Part shown: positions 18,577 through 27,763 of the stretch, piece by piece
How the letters are laid out: each line of letters opens with the position of its first letter
Numbering within the stretch: position 1 is the stretch's first letter
NCBI GenBank assembly: GCA_016926405.1
Contig: JAFGOQ010000179.1
Span: forward strand, 1-34,098
Reading direction: 5' to 3'
Length of the DNA: 34,098 nucleotides
From: Bacteroidales bacterium
Lineage (GTDB): Bacteria > Bacteroidota > Bacteroidia > Bacteroidales > UBA6680
Position numbers and translations under genes: made by a program
Notes under the pieces: model-generated
The model's database searches: none
What the model saw: only the letters and a program-made list of their open reading frames with translations
What the model was told of the DNA's origin: nothing

Positions 18577-19824
18577 ATGATAAAAATACTTAAACAAGCA
18601 AAAGAAAGCTTAATATTTGCCCTAAACTCAGTAATTGTAAATAAATTACGAACATTCCTTTCTCTATTAGGAATTACAATTGGTATTTTTTCGATTATAA
18701 CAGTTTTTACAGTTATAGATTCATTAGAGAATAATATACGATCAAGTATCGCATCGTTAGGCGAAAATGTTGTTTATGTTCAGAAATGGCCCTGGAGTAT
18801 GGGAGGAGAATATCCTTGGTGGAAATATTTACGACGTCCAGTTCCTAAACAAGAAGAAGAAGAATTACTCAGAAAAAAATTATCATTATCCGAGGCCATA
18901 TCATTTATGGCTGGAACAAACAAAACAATAAAATACGAATCAAAATCATTTGAAAACACTTCTGTTTTGGGTGTAGCATCCGATTACGAAAAAATTAGAT
19001 CTTTTGAGATTAAGCGAGGACGATTCATTTCTCCAACCGAATATCACACAGGAAAAAATGTAGCTGTAATAGGATACAAATTGTCTATAGATCTTTTTGG
19101 AACAAAAAGTCCCATAGACAAAACAATAAAAATTAGCGGAAGAAAGGTAAAAGTTATAGGAGTTTTCGAAAAAGAGGGAGAATCGGCAATTGGCGAAGAC
19201 AGTCTAGACGAAACGATAATTGTTCCAGTAAATTATATTAAATCAATAGTAAATTTACGAAATATCGATCCTTTAATTATGGTTAAGGCAAAAGAAGGAA
19301 TTGCAACCGACGACCTAATTGATGAGATTAGAGGAGCGTTACGTTCAATAAGAAGATTAAAACCAAAAGAGGAAGATAACTTCGCTTTGAATCAGATTAG
19401 CTTATTATCAGAAGGATTAAACAATATTTTTGGAACAATTAATATTGCAGGTTGGATTATTGGCGGATTTTCTCTTCTTGTGGGAGGATTTGGAATTGCT
19501 AATATTATGTTTGTTTCAGTAAGAGAAAGGACTAATTTAATAGGTATTCAGAAAGCCTTGGGAGCAAAAAATTACTTTATTCTTTTGCAGTTCTTATACG
19601 AGTCGGTTTTGCTTTCAATAATTGGAGGATCAATAGGACTCTTATTAATATTCATATTAACAACAATAGTTAGCGCAACAGGCAGCTTTAATATTTCATT
19701 AACTGTAAGCAACATTGTCCTAGGCTTAACAATTTCATCGGTTATTGGAATAATATCAGGATTTTCTCCAGCATTTAAGGCTTCAAGACTAAATCCTGTA
19801 GAGGCAATTTCGGCAAATGTTTAA
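18577..19824 (+). CDS. ABC transporter permease, MacB/FtsX type
   Basis: 415 aa; N-terminal TM NKLRTFLSLLGITIGIFSIITVFTVIDSL, MacB periplasmic core (SFEIKRGRFISPTEYHTGKNVAVIGYKL), C-terminal FtsX domain (GFGIANIMFVSVRERTNLIGIQKALGAKNYFILLQFLYESVLLS, PAFKASRLNPVEAI). Confidence 0.92.
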   Translation: MIKILKQAKESLIFALNSVIVNKLRTFLSLLGITIGIFSIITVFTVIDSLENNIRSSIASLGENVVYVQKWPWSMGGEYPWWKYLRRPVPKQEEEELLRKKLSLSEAISFMAGTNKTIKYESKSFENTSVLGVASDYEKIRSFEIKRGRFISPTEYHTGKNVAVIGYKLSIDLFGTKSPIDKTIKISGRKVKVIGVFEKEGESAIGEDSLDETIIVPVNYIKSIVNLRNIDPLIMVKAKEGIATDDLIDEIRGALRSIRRLKPKEEDNFALNQISLLSEGLNNIFGTINIAGWIIGGFSLLVGGFGIANIMFVSVRERTNLIGIQKALGAKNYFILLQFLYESVLLSIIGGSIGLLLIFILTTIVSATGSFNISLTVSNIVLGLTISSVIGIISGFSPAFKASRLNPVEAISANV

Positions 19825-19844
19825 ACCATGATTATCAATAACAA

Positions 19845-19884
19845 AAAACAACCCTCGACCTTTAATTAAGCCGAGGGTTGTTTT
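19845..19884. terminator. Bidirectional terminator between the ABC permease and yqeY
   Basis: Perfect 13-bp stem AAAACAACCCTCG (19845-19857) / CGAGGGTTGTTTT (19872-19884), between convergent genes. Confidence 0.9.
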
Positions 19885-19903
19885 ATATTAAATATACAAA
19901 TAT

Positions 19904-20350
19904 TTACTCCAACACTTTCTTAGCGGCAGCAGAAATCATTTTACCATCGGTTTTGCCAGTAAGCTCTTTCATTGCTAACCCCATAAGTTTTCCAAAGTCC
20001 GACTGCTGAGTAATATTATTATCGGCAGCAAGTTTTGAAATAACTTTTTCAACTTCTTCGGCAGACATTTGTTCTGGAAGATACACTTTAATAAAGCTAA
20101 CCTCTTTCTCCTCTTTATCTGCTAAATCATCTCGACCTTGCTCTCTATAAATCTTTGCCGACTCTGTTCTTTGCTTTACTAATTTCTGCAAAATTTTAAC
20201 CTCTCCTTCTTCGGTCATTTCGCCTGCATCTTTTTCTGTCTTAGCAAGAATCAAAGCTGACTTAACAGCACGAAGAGCCTCTAAACGCTCTTTTTCCTTT
20301 GAACGCATGGCATCCTTTATATCTTCAACAATCTTTGTCTCTAGGCTCAT
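19904..20350 (-). CDS. GatB/YqeY domain-containing protein
   Basis: 148 aa: MSLETKIVEDIKDAMRSKEKERLEALRAVKSALILAKTEKDA, LADKEEKEVSFIKVYLPEQMSAEEVEKVI, DFGKLMGLAMKELTGKTDGKMISAAAKKVL. Confidence 0.95.
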   Translation of the reverse strand: MSLETKIVEDIKDAMRSKEKERLEALRAVKSALILAKTEKDAGEMTEEGEVKILQKLVKQRTESAKIYREQGRDDLADKEEKEVSFIKVYLPEQMSAEEVEKVISKLAADNNITQQSDFGKLMGLAMKELTGKTDGKMISAAAKKVLE

Positions 20351-20362
20351 AATATATCATAA

Positions 20363-21778
20363 TTAATTATCAAATAAATTACCCGATTTTAAGTTGTATT
20401 TCTTTATGTTATTCCCAGCAATTTTAGATACATCTTCATCAACAATAACGTTACCGCGAAGGTATGCAGGCTGATCTTCAATAAACTCAACCTCCTTCCG
20501 AACAAAATCGTTATTTCTAACATTTGCCGAACTATTACCTGTCATTATATTATTAACACCATCATTTAAAGGATCGCTATCGTTAATAATTTCGTAATAA
20601 GTTTTTGAATCAGAACTATCAAACTGCAACTCTTTTTGATAAACATTGCTATCGGAAGAGTTTCTAAGATCTTTCATCTTTCTTCTGCTATTGCTCTTAA
20701 CAACATCAGACTCTTGGTTACCAAGAAAAAATGGCTTTACAACAACCTCATTTTTAGATTTTTCGTCTTCAATATCATAAACATTTGAAATATCTGACGA
20801 ATTAAAACCTGTTGCAATTACAGTAACTCTTATCTCCTCTTTTAAAGTGCTATCAAAACCATTACCCCAAATTAAATCAGCCGAATAGCCAGCACAATCC
20901 TGCGCAAACTCGTTAAGATACATCATCTCGTCGAGTAATATATCATCGCCAGAGGTAATGTTAATAAGAATATTTCTAGCTCCTCTAATATCGTTATTGT
21001 TAAGCAACGGCGAACTTAAAGCCTTCTTAATAGCCTCAACACCACGGTTTTCACCACTAGCTGTCCCCGATCCCATAATAGCCACACCCGAATCGCGCAT
21101 AACAGTACTAACGTCGGCAAAATCGACATTTACATGACCATGTATGGTAATAATTTCAGCAATACTTTTAGCCGATATAGCAAGAATATCGTCGGCATAC
21201 GAAAAAGCCTCTTTTACTTTTAGGTTTCCGTACTCCTCACGAAGTTTTTCATTATTAATAATAAGAAGCGAATCTACGTGCTTCTCCATTTCTGCAATAC
21301 CTTCGAGAGCTTGCTTAATACGTTTTGGGCCTTCAAATCGGAATGGAATAGTAACTATTCCAACAGTAAGAATTCCCAACGATTTAGCTTCTTTTGCAAT
21401 AACAGGAGCGGCACCAGTACCTGTTCCTCCTCCCATTCCTGCAGTTACAAAAACCATTTTTGTATTATCTAGCAAAACTTTTCGAACATCCTCTAGGTTT
21501 TCTTTTGCTGCTTCTCTTCCAATCTCTGGTTTATTGCCAGCTCCACGACCTTCTGTAAGTGACGAACCAAGCTGAATTTTCTTCATAATTGGACTATTAT
21601 CCAATGCTTGAGCGTCGGTATTACACACAACAAAGTTTACTCCATTAATACCAAGATTAGCCATGTGATTAACAGCATTACCGCCACCACCACCAACGCC
21701 AATTACCTTAATCATTGAACTTTTTGTTGTTGGCAAATCAAAAGATATACAATCGTTTACATTAGAGTCGAATTCCAT
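20363..21778 (-). CDS. ftsZ: Cell division protein FtsZ
   Basis: 471 aa: IKVIGVGGGGGNAVNHM, tubulin signature GMGGGTGTGAAPVIA, TIPFRFEGPKRIKQALEGI; variable linker and a short C-terminal tail. Confidence 0.98.
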   Translation of the reverse strand: MEFDSNVNDCISFDLPTTKSSMIKVIGVGGGGGNAVNHMANLGINGVNFVVCNTDAQALDNSPIMKKIQLGSSLTEGRGAGNKPEIGREAAKENLEDVRKVLLDNTKMVFVTAGMGGGTGTGAAPVIAKEAKSLGILTVGIVTIPFRFEGPKRIKQALEGIAEMEKHVDSLLIINNEKLREEYGNLKVKEAFSYADDILAISAKSIAEIITIHGHVNVDFADVSTVMRDSGVAIMGSGTASGENRGVEAIKKALSSPLLNNNDIRGARNILINITSGDDILLDEMMYLNEFAQDCAGYSADLIWGNGFDSTLKEEIRVTVIATGFNSSDISNVYDIEDEKSKNEVVVKPFFLGNQESDVVKSNSRRKMKDLRNSSDSNVYQKELQFDSSDSKTYYEIINDSDPLNDGVNNIMTGNSSANVRNNDFVRKEVEFIEDQPAYLRGNVIVDEDVSKIAGNNIKKYNLKSGNLFDN

Positions 21779-21790
21779 AACTTTTTGTTT

Positions 21791-23137
21791 TTAATCTAAC
21801 TTAGCATCTTCACTTTCAAAAGCCATATCGGTAAATTTCTTAAAACCAGACTTTATTGTTGATACAAAACCTTTTCCTATTTTAGATTCTTCTTTAACCT
21901 TAACTTTTTCTTCTCTTTTAGGAGATTCTGCTGATTTTTCACTCGATTGAGAGACTACTTTATTAAAAGTACTGTCTCCTTTTAATATTATATGATACCC
22001 CCGTAAAATTAATCCAACCGATGTTGAATAAATAGGAATATTTATACTTTCGATAGAACTATTATCAATATATCTATCAGGATAACCAATTCTAACCTCC
22101 AGCCCTGTTTCGGTTTCAATCATTTTATCGATATCTGCCAAAAGTGCACCTCCACCAGTAAGAACAATACCTGCTCCTAATTTATTCTCGCATCTAACAC
22201 TCTTTATTTCGGAGTATATACTTCCTAAAATCTCTTTTAAACGAGCCTCAATAACACGAGAGAGCATGAACTGATTAATCTCTTTACTTCTTCGTCCTTC
22301 AACACCATCAACCACAACAACTCTGTCTGAATACTTTTTCTGTGGTAAAGCTATTCCAAACTGATGTTTTAAATCACGTGCCTGATCATGCATTATTTTA
22401 AAAGCATCTTTAATGTCTTTGGTAATCACATCGCCACCAAAAGGAATAACTGCAGTATGACGAATAATTCCATCGTAATAGATTGCGATGTCGGTAGTTC
22501 CTCCACCAATATCAACAAGAGCTACACCAACCTCTTTCTCAGACTTTGTAAGCACAGCAGTAGACGATGCTAAAGGCTCAAGTATCAATTCACGAACTTG
22601 CAACCCCGCATTTTTAATACACGAATAAATATTATTTACCGAAGCATTTTTTCCAAAAACAACATGACAATTCACCCCCAATGTTTTTCCTGACATTCCA
22701 ATAGGATTAACAACATCTGTTTCGTTATCAACAGAGAATGTTTGAGGAATTACATGTACAATTTTATCTCCATCGGAAAAAGTAGCATTATATAACCCAC
22801 CAACAAGTTTTGTTACATCTTGCTGTGTAATAATATCATCGACTCCTGTAATTTTTGTATTACCACGAACAGGCAAACTTGAAATATGCTGTCCAGCAAT
22901 TCCAACAAAAACATCAGTAATCTGTATTTTAATTAAAGTATTTAATTCCAGAATAGCAGCCTTTACAATTCCAGAAACATCGTTAACATTAGTAACAACA
23001 CCTTTATTTACTCCATATGAATCTTTGTTAACAACACCAATAATGCGAATTACTCCTTCGCCAATTAATTCACCTGCAATAGCAACAACTTTAGTTGTTC
23101 CAATATCAATTGCTGCTATTAAATCCCTCTTTTCCAT
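21791..23137 (-). CDS. ftsA: Cell division protein FtsA
   Basis: 448 aa actin-like: LIAAIDIGTTKVVAIAGE, VDIGGGTTDIAIYYDGIIRHTAVIPFGGDVITKDI, GIVLTGGGALLADID; C-terminal amphipathic stretch. Confidence 0.97.
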   Translation of the reverse strand: MEKRDLIAAIDIGTTKVVAIAGELIGEGVIRIIGVVNKDSYGVNKGVVTNVNDVSGIVKAAILELNTLIKIQITDVFVGIAGQHISSLPVRGNTKITGVDDIITQQDVTKLVGGLYNATFSDGDKIVHVIPQTFSVDNETDVVNPIGMSGKTLGVNCHVVFGKNASVNNIYSCIKNAGLQVRELILEPLASSTAVLTKSEKEVGVALVDIGGGTTDIAIYYDGIIRHTAVIPFGGDVITKDIKDAFKIMHDQARDLKHQFGIALPQKKYSDRVVVVDGVEGRRSKEINQFMLSRVIEARLKEILGSIYSEIKSVRCENKLGAGIVLTGGGALLADIDKMIETETGLEVRIGYPDRYIDNSSIESINIPIYSTSVGLILRGYHIILKGDSTFNKVVSQSSEKSAESPKREEKVKVKEESKIGKGFVSTIKSGFKKFTDMAFESEDAKLD

Positions 23138-23199
23138 CTGCTATTATTTCTCTTTTGAAGGAATTGTTAATTCCAACTGCAAACAATAAAAATCATGCT

Positions 23200-23973
23200 C
23201 TATATCTTTGTACAAACAATCTGGTTATCAAACTTAAGATTGATTATACTATACTTATTCCATCCTTTATATTTAAATCCTTGCTGATAAACAGCCATAA
23301 GCTTTTTAAACTTATTCTGATAATCACGGAAACTACCAAATAAAATTACGTGAGCCCCTACTCTAGGGATCATCTCATATTCACCATTACTTGTAAGATA
23401 AATCTGCTGTATCTGCGCTCTCCAAAACTCGTTGCTATCAATAAACTTAGCAAGAGTATAAATTTCATTTAGTCTGTTATTTTTATAATCTTTTACTTTT
23501 CTTTTATTAACTAAAACATTATTACTTATTTCTCCATTTACAATTAAAACATGTGAAGCATATTTACCCGAAAGAGGTAAAACATCGCCTTGATTATCAA
23601 TATAAAATTCTCCTCCAGCATTGTTTTTAACTCTTATTATAGGCTTCTTTTGTCTTACAATAATATTTAATTGTCCTTTACAATCACTATAAGCTTCAGC
23701 ATTTAAAACAAACGAAAGATTCTCAATCCTATTCTCTATTAATGCTGTATTCAAATCCCAAATAGGCTTTCCAAAAACCGACGACTCGCTCTTTTTCATA
23801 AAAGAAACAATGTCGCTTCTGTCAACAAATCTATTTAATAAACTATCACTAATTTGAACATTAATCTTTTGGCACACCACTTTGTTGCTTCGGTACGAAA
23901 CAAAAGAAGTAGACACTATTATAACAATAATTAGCATCGTCCAGGAGAATATGTTCAATTTTCGCTTATCCAT
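23200..23973 (-). CDS. ftsQ: Cell division protein FtsQ (divergent)
   Basis: 257 aa, one N-terminal TM, FtsQ-like RQKKPIIRVKNNAGGEFYIDNQGDVLPLSGKYASHVLIVNG and LFGSFRDYQNKFKKLMAVYQQGFKYKGWNKYSIINLKFDNQIVC; located between murC and ftsA. Confidence 0.88.
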   Translation of the reverse strand: MDKRKLNIFSWTMLIIVIIVSTSFVSYRSNKVVCQKINVQISDSLLNRFVDRSDIVSFMKKSESSVFGKPIWDLNTALIENRIENLSFVLNAEAYSDCKGQLNIIVRQKKPIIRVKNNAGGEFYIDNQGDVLPLSGKYASHVLIVNGEISNNVLVNKRKVKDYKNNRLNEIYTLAKFIDSNEFWRAQIQQIYLTSNGEYEMIPRVGAHVILFGSFRDYQNKFKKLMAVYQQGFKYKGWNKYSIINLKFDNQIVCTKI

Positions 23974-24149
23974 TAGTCTACATTTTCAATCTTTCGTCAC
24001 ATTTTTACAGTCCATATAATGTACATTACTTTATGCAACACCTATTATACGCGGGTTTCGATAAATGTTTTACAACATTTTATACACTTGGTAAAATTAT
24101 TAAATCAATTCAATTTCTATTTCTATTTTAAGTATTTCTTTATCAATAA

Positions 24150-25526
24150 TTATAATTTATTAACAATCTCTTTAATGGGATCAACAAGTCTATCTATATC
24201 GCCAGCACCAAGAGTTAATAAAACATCAAAATCACCTTCTTTAACAAAGCTTAAAACCTCGTCTTTAGACAATATCCGTTTACTATTGGAAGCCATTAAT
24301 TCTAAAATTGTATTTGATGTCACACCCTCTATTGGTAATTCACGAGCAGGATAAATATCTAACAAAACAATAGAATCAAATTTGTCTAATTCTTTGGCAA
24401 AATCTGTAGCAAAATCGCGTGTACGACTATAAAGGTGCGGCTGAAAAATTCCAGCTATCTTCTTATGAGGATAAAGCTCGCGTACAGATTTCAAAGTAAA
24501 TTCAATCTCCGAAGGATGATGTGCATAATCGTCGATATAAACTTTACTACCATTTTCCACCTTATAATCAAATCTGCGAACAACTCCCTTAAAAGAGGAC
24601 AACGACTTCTTGATTTCGAGCGGACTAACGCCCATGTTTAATGCCATAGCTATTGCAGCAATACTGTTTTCAACATTAACCAATCCAGGAACAAATAGCT
24701 CTAGATTCTCTATTTTATCTCCAGGATAAATAAAATCAAATAAATATCGACCTCTCTGTAATCTAATATTATTAGAATAATACTCTGACTCTTTGTTAAG
24801 TGAATATGTTTTTACAGTGAGAGTACTTTTAATATTAAGTTGATCTTTAAGCCCCTCTTTAATAATTATTATTCCTCCATCGAAAACTTGATTTGCAAAA
24901 TCATTAAAGGATTGCAACATATAGTTATGTGAATCATAAATATCCAAATGATCGGCATCTAACGAAGTTATAATTGCTGCTGTAGGCGTAAGTTGCAAAA
25001 ACGATCTATCAAATTCATCAGCCTCAACAACAACAGGACTATTTACATTGCCTTGAACAAAGTTTGATTCGAAATTTTTTGATATACCCCCTAAAAAAGC
25101 ATTACACCCGATAGACGAATTATAAAGCAAATACGACAATAGTGTAGAGACTGAAGTTTTTCCATGAGTTCCAGCAACTCCAATAGTCCTATAATTGTTT
25201 GATATTAATCCAAGAGCTTTAGCTCTCTTAATTATCGTAAAATTATTATTTCTGAAATAATTGAGCAAAACCGAGTTATTAGGTATTGCAGGTGTAATAA
25301 TAACAAGTGTTTCATCCGTATTCAGAAAAGAATTCCCAATAGAACTTACATTATCATCAAAAGTTATACTTACACCCAAATCTTTAAGCGAATCGGTAAT
25401 ATGCGATGGCGCACGATCGTAACCAGCTACTTTTTTGCCTAAAGAACAAAAATATCGAACTATAGCACTCATGCCAATACCACCAATTCCAACAAAATAG
25501 ATCTGTTTAATCTCCTTAATATTCAT
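24150..25526 (-). CDS. murC: UDP-N-acetylmuramate--L-alanine ligase
   Basis: 458 aa: IYFVGIGGIGMSAIVRYFCSLGKKVAGYD, GVAGTHGKTSVSTLLSYLL, VVEADEFDRSFLQLTP, YIDDYAHHPSEIEFTLKSVRE. Confidence 0.97.
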   Translation of the reverse strand: MNIKEIKQIYFVGIGGIGMSAIVRYFCSLGKKVAGYDRAPSHITDSLKDLGVSITFDDNVSSIGNSFLNTDETLVIITPAIPNNSVLLNYFRNNNFTIIKRAKALGLISNNYRTIGVAGTHGKTSVSTLLSYLLYNSSIGCNAFLGGISKNFESNFVQGNVNSPVVVEADEFDRSFLQLTPTAAIITSLDADHLDIYDSHNYMLQSFNDFANQVFDGGIIIIKEGLKDQLNIKSTLTVKTYSLNKESEYYSNNIRLQRGRYLFDFIYPGDKIENLELFVPGLVNVENSIAAIAMALNMGVSPLEIKKSLSSFKGVVRRFDYKVENGSKVYIDDYAHHPSEIEFTLKSVRELYPHKKIAGIFQPHLYSRTRDFATDFAKELDKFDSIVLLDIYPARELPIEGVTSNTILELMASNSKRILSKDEVLSFVKEGDFDVLLTLGAGDIDRLVDPIKEIVNKL

Positions 25527-25529
25527 AAC

Positions 25530-26615
25530 TTACAACAGTTTTACGATTTCATTAACAATTCGTTCGTCAGAATCAATAATAGCAAGCTTCGATATATTTT
25601 CAGATAAAACATCACATCTCTGTTTATCGTTAATAAGATCCTTTATAGTATTAATTAAATTCCCATTTAACTCTTTATCTTTAATCATAATCACAGCATT
25701 CTCATCAACAAGTGAAAGAGCATTCTTTGTCTGATGATCTTCAGCCACATTAGTTGAAGGTATTAATACAACAGGTTTACCTACAATGCAAAGCTCCGAA
25801 ATTGTACAAGCTCCAGCTCTTGAGACAATTATATCAGCAAGCTGGTAAGCAAAATCCATACGCGAAATAAAATCAACTACAGTAATGTTTGGTATGTCAT
25901 CAAGTAAATCAACTTGAGTTGAAAAATTTTTACCTGTTTGCCAAATAACCTGAACATCTTTCATTTTTTTCAGATCGTCAATACCATTCAGAACACTTTC
26001 GTTAATAGAACGTGCACCAAGGCTTCCTCCAAGAATTAACACTGTTTTTCTATTTGGTGAAAGATTAAAATATATAGCTGCATCATTAATACTAATCTCA
26101 TTAAACAGGTCTTTGCGCACAGGATTACCTGTTATCTGTATTTTTCCTCTTGGGAAAAACTTATCCATATTTTTATATGCAACACAAATTGAAGAAGCCT
26201 TATTTCCCAACATTTTATTTGACAAGCCAGCATACGAATTCTGTTCTTGTATTAATGTTGGTATTTTAAAACCAGAAGCTGCACGCAAAACAGGTGCACT
26301 AGCATATCCTCCAACACCAATAACAACATCAGGTTTAAAATCTTTTACAATTTTTCGTGCCTTTCGAAAACTCTTATAAAATTTATATAATACACCAAAG
26401 TTACGAAACGTAAATTTTCTTATAATACCAGCTACAGGAAGTCCAATAATATTATACCCTGCTTGCGGAACCTTTTCCATCTCCATCCTATTTTCGGCGC
26501 CAACAAATAAAATTTCGCTATCAGGAAATCTTCTTTTTAAAGCATTAGCAATAGAGATTGCAGGAAAGATATGCCCTCCTGTACCGCCTCCGCTAATAAT
26601 AAACTTTTTTGCCAT
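25530..26615 (-). CDS. murG: UDP-GlcNAc:lipid I N-acetylglucosaminyltransferase
   Basis: 361 aa: FIISGGGTGGHIFPAISIANAL, VIGVGGYASAPVLRAA, LIQEQNSYAGLSNKML, LGGSLGARSINESV, SRAGACTISELCIVGKPVVLIPS. Confidence 0.97.
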   Translation of the reverse strand: MAKKFIISGGGTGGHIFPAISIANALKRRFPDSEILFVGAENRMEMEKVPQAGYNIIGLPVAGIIRKFTFRNFGVLYKFYKSFRKARKIVKDFKPDVVIGVGGYASAPVLRAASGFKIPTLIQEQNSYAGLSNKMLGNKASSICVAYKNMDKFFPRGKIQITGNPVRKDLFNEISINDAAIYFNLSPNRKTVLILGGSLGARSINESVLNGIDDLKKMKDVQVIWQTGKNFSTQVDLLDDIPNITVVDFISRMDFAYQLADIIVSRAGACTISELCIVGKPVVLIPSTNVAEDHQTKNALSLVDENAVIMIKDKELNGNLINTIKDLINDKQRCDVLSENISKLAIIDSDERIVNEIVKLL

Positions 26616-26623
26616 AGAATAAA

Positions 26624-27763
26624 TTATTTAGATTTTTTTAATTCTTCGATACTAACATCTTCACTAACCCTGAGAATAATACCAAAAGTAGCACAAGTAA
26701 TTAATACAGAAGTCCCTCCCATACTTATTAAGGGTAAAGTTTGACCAGTAACAGGCATAAGATCGACAGCAACAGCCATATTTATAAATGCCTGAAGCAT
26801 AATATTTAAAATTAACCCCAAAACTAAGAAAGTAGAAAAAGCCGACTTACATCGCCTTATGATTCGACCAACTCGGTTTAGTAAAATAACATAAAGCACT
26901 AAAACAAATGAAGCCATAATCGCACCCCATTCCTCTATGATAATTGCGTAAATAAAATCAGAATATGAATGAGGAAGGAAATTACGCTGTACACTCTTTC
27001 CAACACCTCTACCAATAAGTCCACCACTAACAACAGCAATTTTTGCTTGTTCAATCTGATATACATTATCCCCATCGCCACTCGAAAAGTTTTCGATTCG
27101 GTTAACCCATGTTTGTGCTCTTCCAACACCAGAGGCATACATTACACCTACACCAAACACAAGAACAATTACAGCAAGCCCTACTATATAACCCAAGTGT
27201 TTATAACTAACCCTACCAACATAAAGGATAAAAAATGACGATATGCATATTAACAAAGCTGTTGATAAGTTAGTAGTAATAACCAATCCAGTCATAGCAC
27301 CAATAGGAGCTACCAACCTTATTAAAATCTGCTTAAAGTTTGTTAAATCCTTCTGCATATCAGAAAGTGTTTTTGCTAAGTATGCAATTAAAGCAAGCTT
27401 TGCAACATCAGAAGATTGAAATGTTAATGAAGTAAATGGAATTTTCATCCAGCGACTAGCACTATTCAAATTTTCCCCAGAGAGTAGAGTTAAAAAAAGC
27501 AGTCCTAAACCAATAAATAATAGAATATATCCAATAGAAAAATAAAAAGATACAGGTATCTTCTGAACAAGAATAATAATTCCAATTCCAATAATCATAA
27601 TACCACCATGCTTTATTAAAAAACGCATAGTGTCACCCTGAAAGTCCTTATATGCCAAGGCTCCAGTTGAACTGTATACTGTTAATATAGACATAATAGA
27701 AAATAATACTATTATTATCCAAATAACTTTATCTCCTTTAAATAAATTCTTAATACTATTCAT
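26624..27763 (-). CDS. ftsW: Cell division protein FtsW (SEDS)
   Basis: 379 aa multi-TM SEDS: SASRWMKIPFTSLTFQSSDVAKLALIAYLA, HSYSDFIYAIIIEEWGAIMAS, LMPVTGQTLPLISMGGTSVL; located between murG and murD. Confidence 0.95.
   Translation of the reverse strand: MNSIKNLFKGDKVIWIIIVLFSIMSILTVYSSTGALAYKDFQGDTMRFLIKHGGIMIIGIGIIILVQKIPVSFYFSIGYILLFIGLGLLFLTLLSGENLNSASRWMKIPFTSLTFQSSDVAKLALIAYLAKTLSDMQKDLTNFKQILIRLVAPIGAMTGLVITTNLSTALLICISSFFILYVGRVSYKHLGYIVGLAVIVLVFGVGVMYASGVGRAQTWVNRIENFSSGDGDNVYQIEQAKIAVVSGGLIGRGVGKSVQRNFLPHSYSDFIYAIIIEEWGAIMASFVLVLYVILLNRVGRIIRRCKSAFSTFLVLGLILNIMLQAFINMAVAVDLMPVTGQTLPLISMGGTSVLITCATFGIILRVSEDVSIEELKKSK

Noticed and set aside
21144-21575. Antisense 143-aa ORF in ftsZ
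   Set aside because: Complement of the conserved FtsZ GTPase region; composition reflects ftsZ codons.
24019-24354. 111-aa + strand ORF crossing the ftsQ-murC gap
   Set aside because: Its second half is antisense to the murC 3' end and the first half is low-complexity F/Y/N/I-rich; not convincing as a gene.
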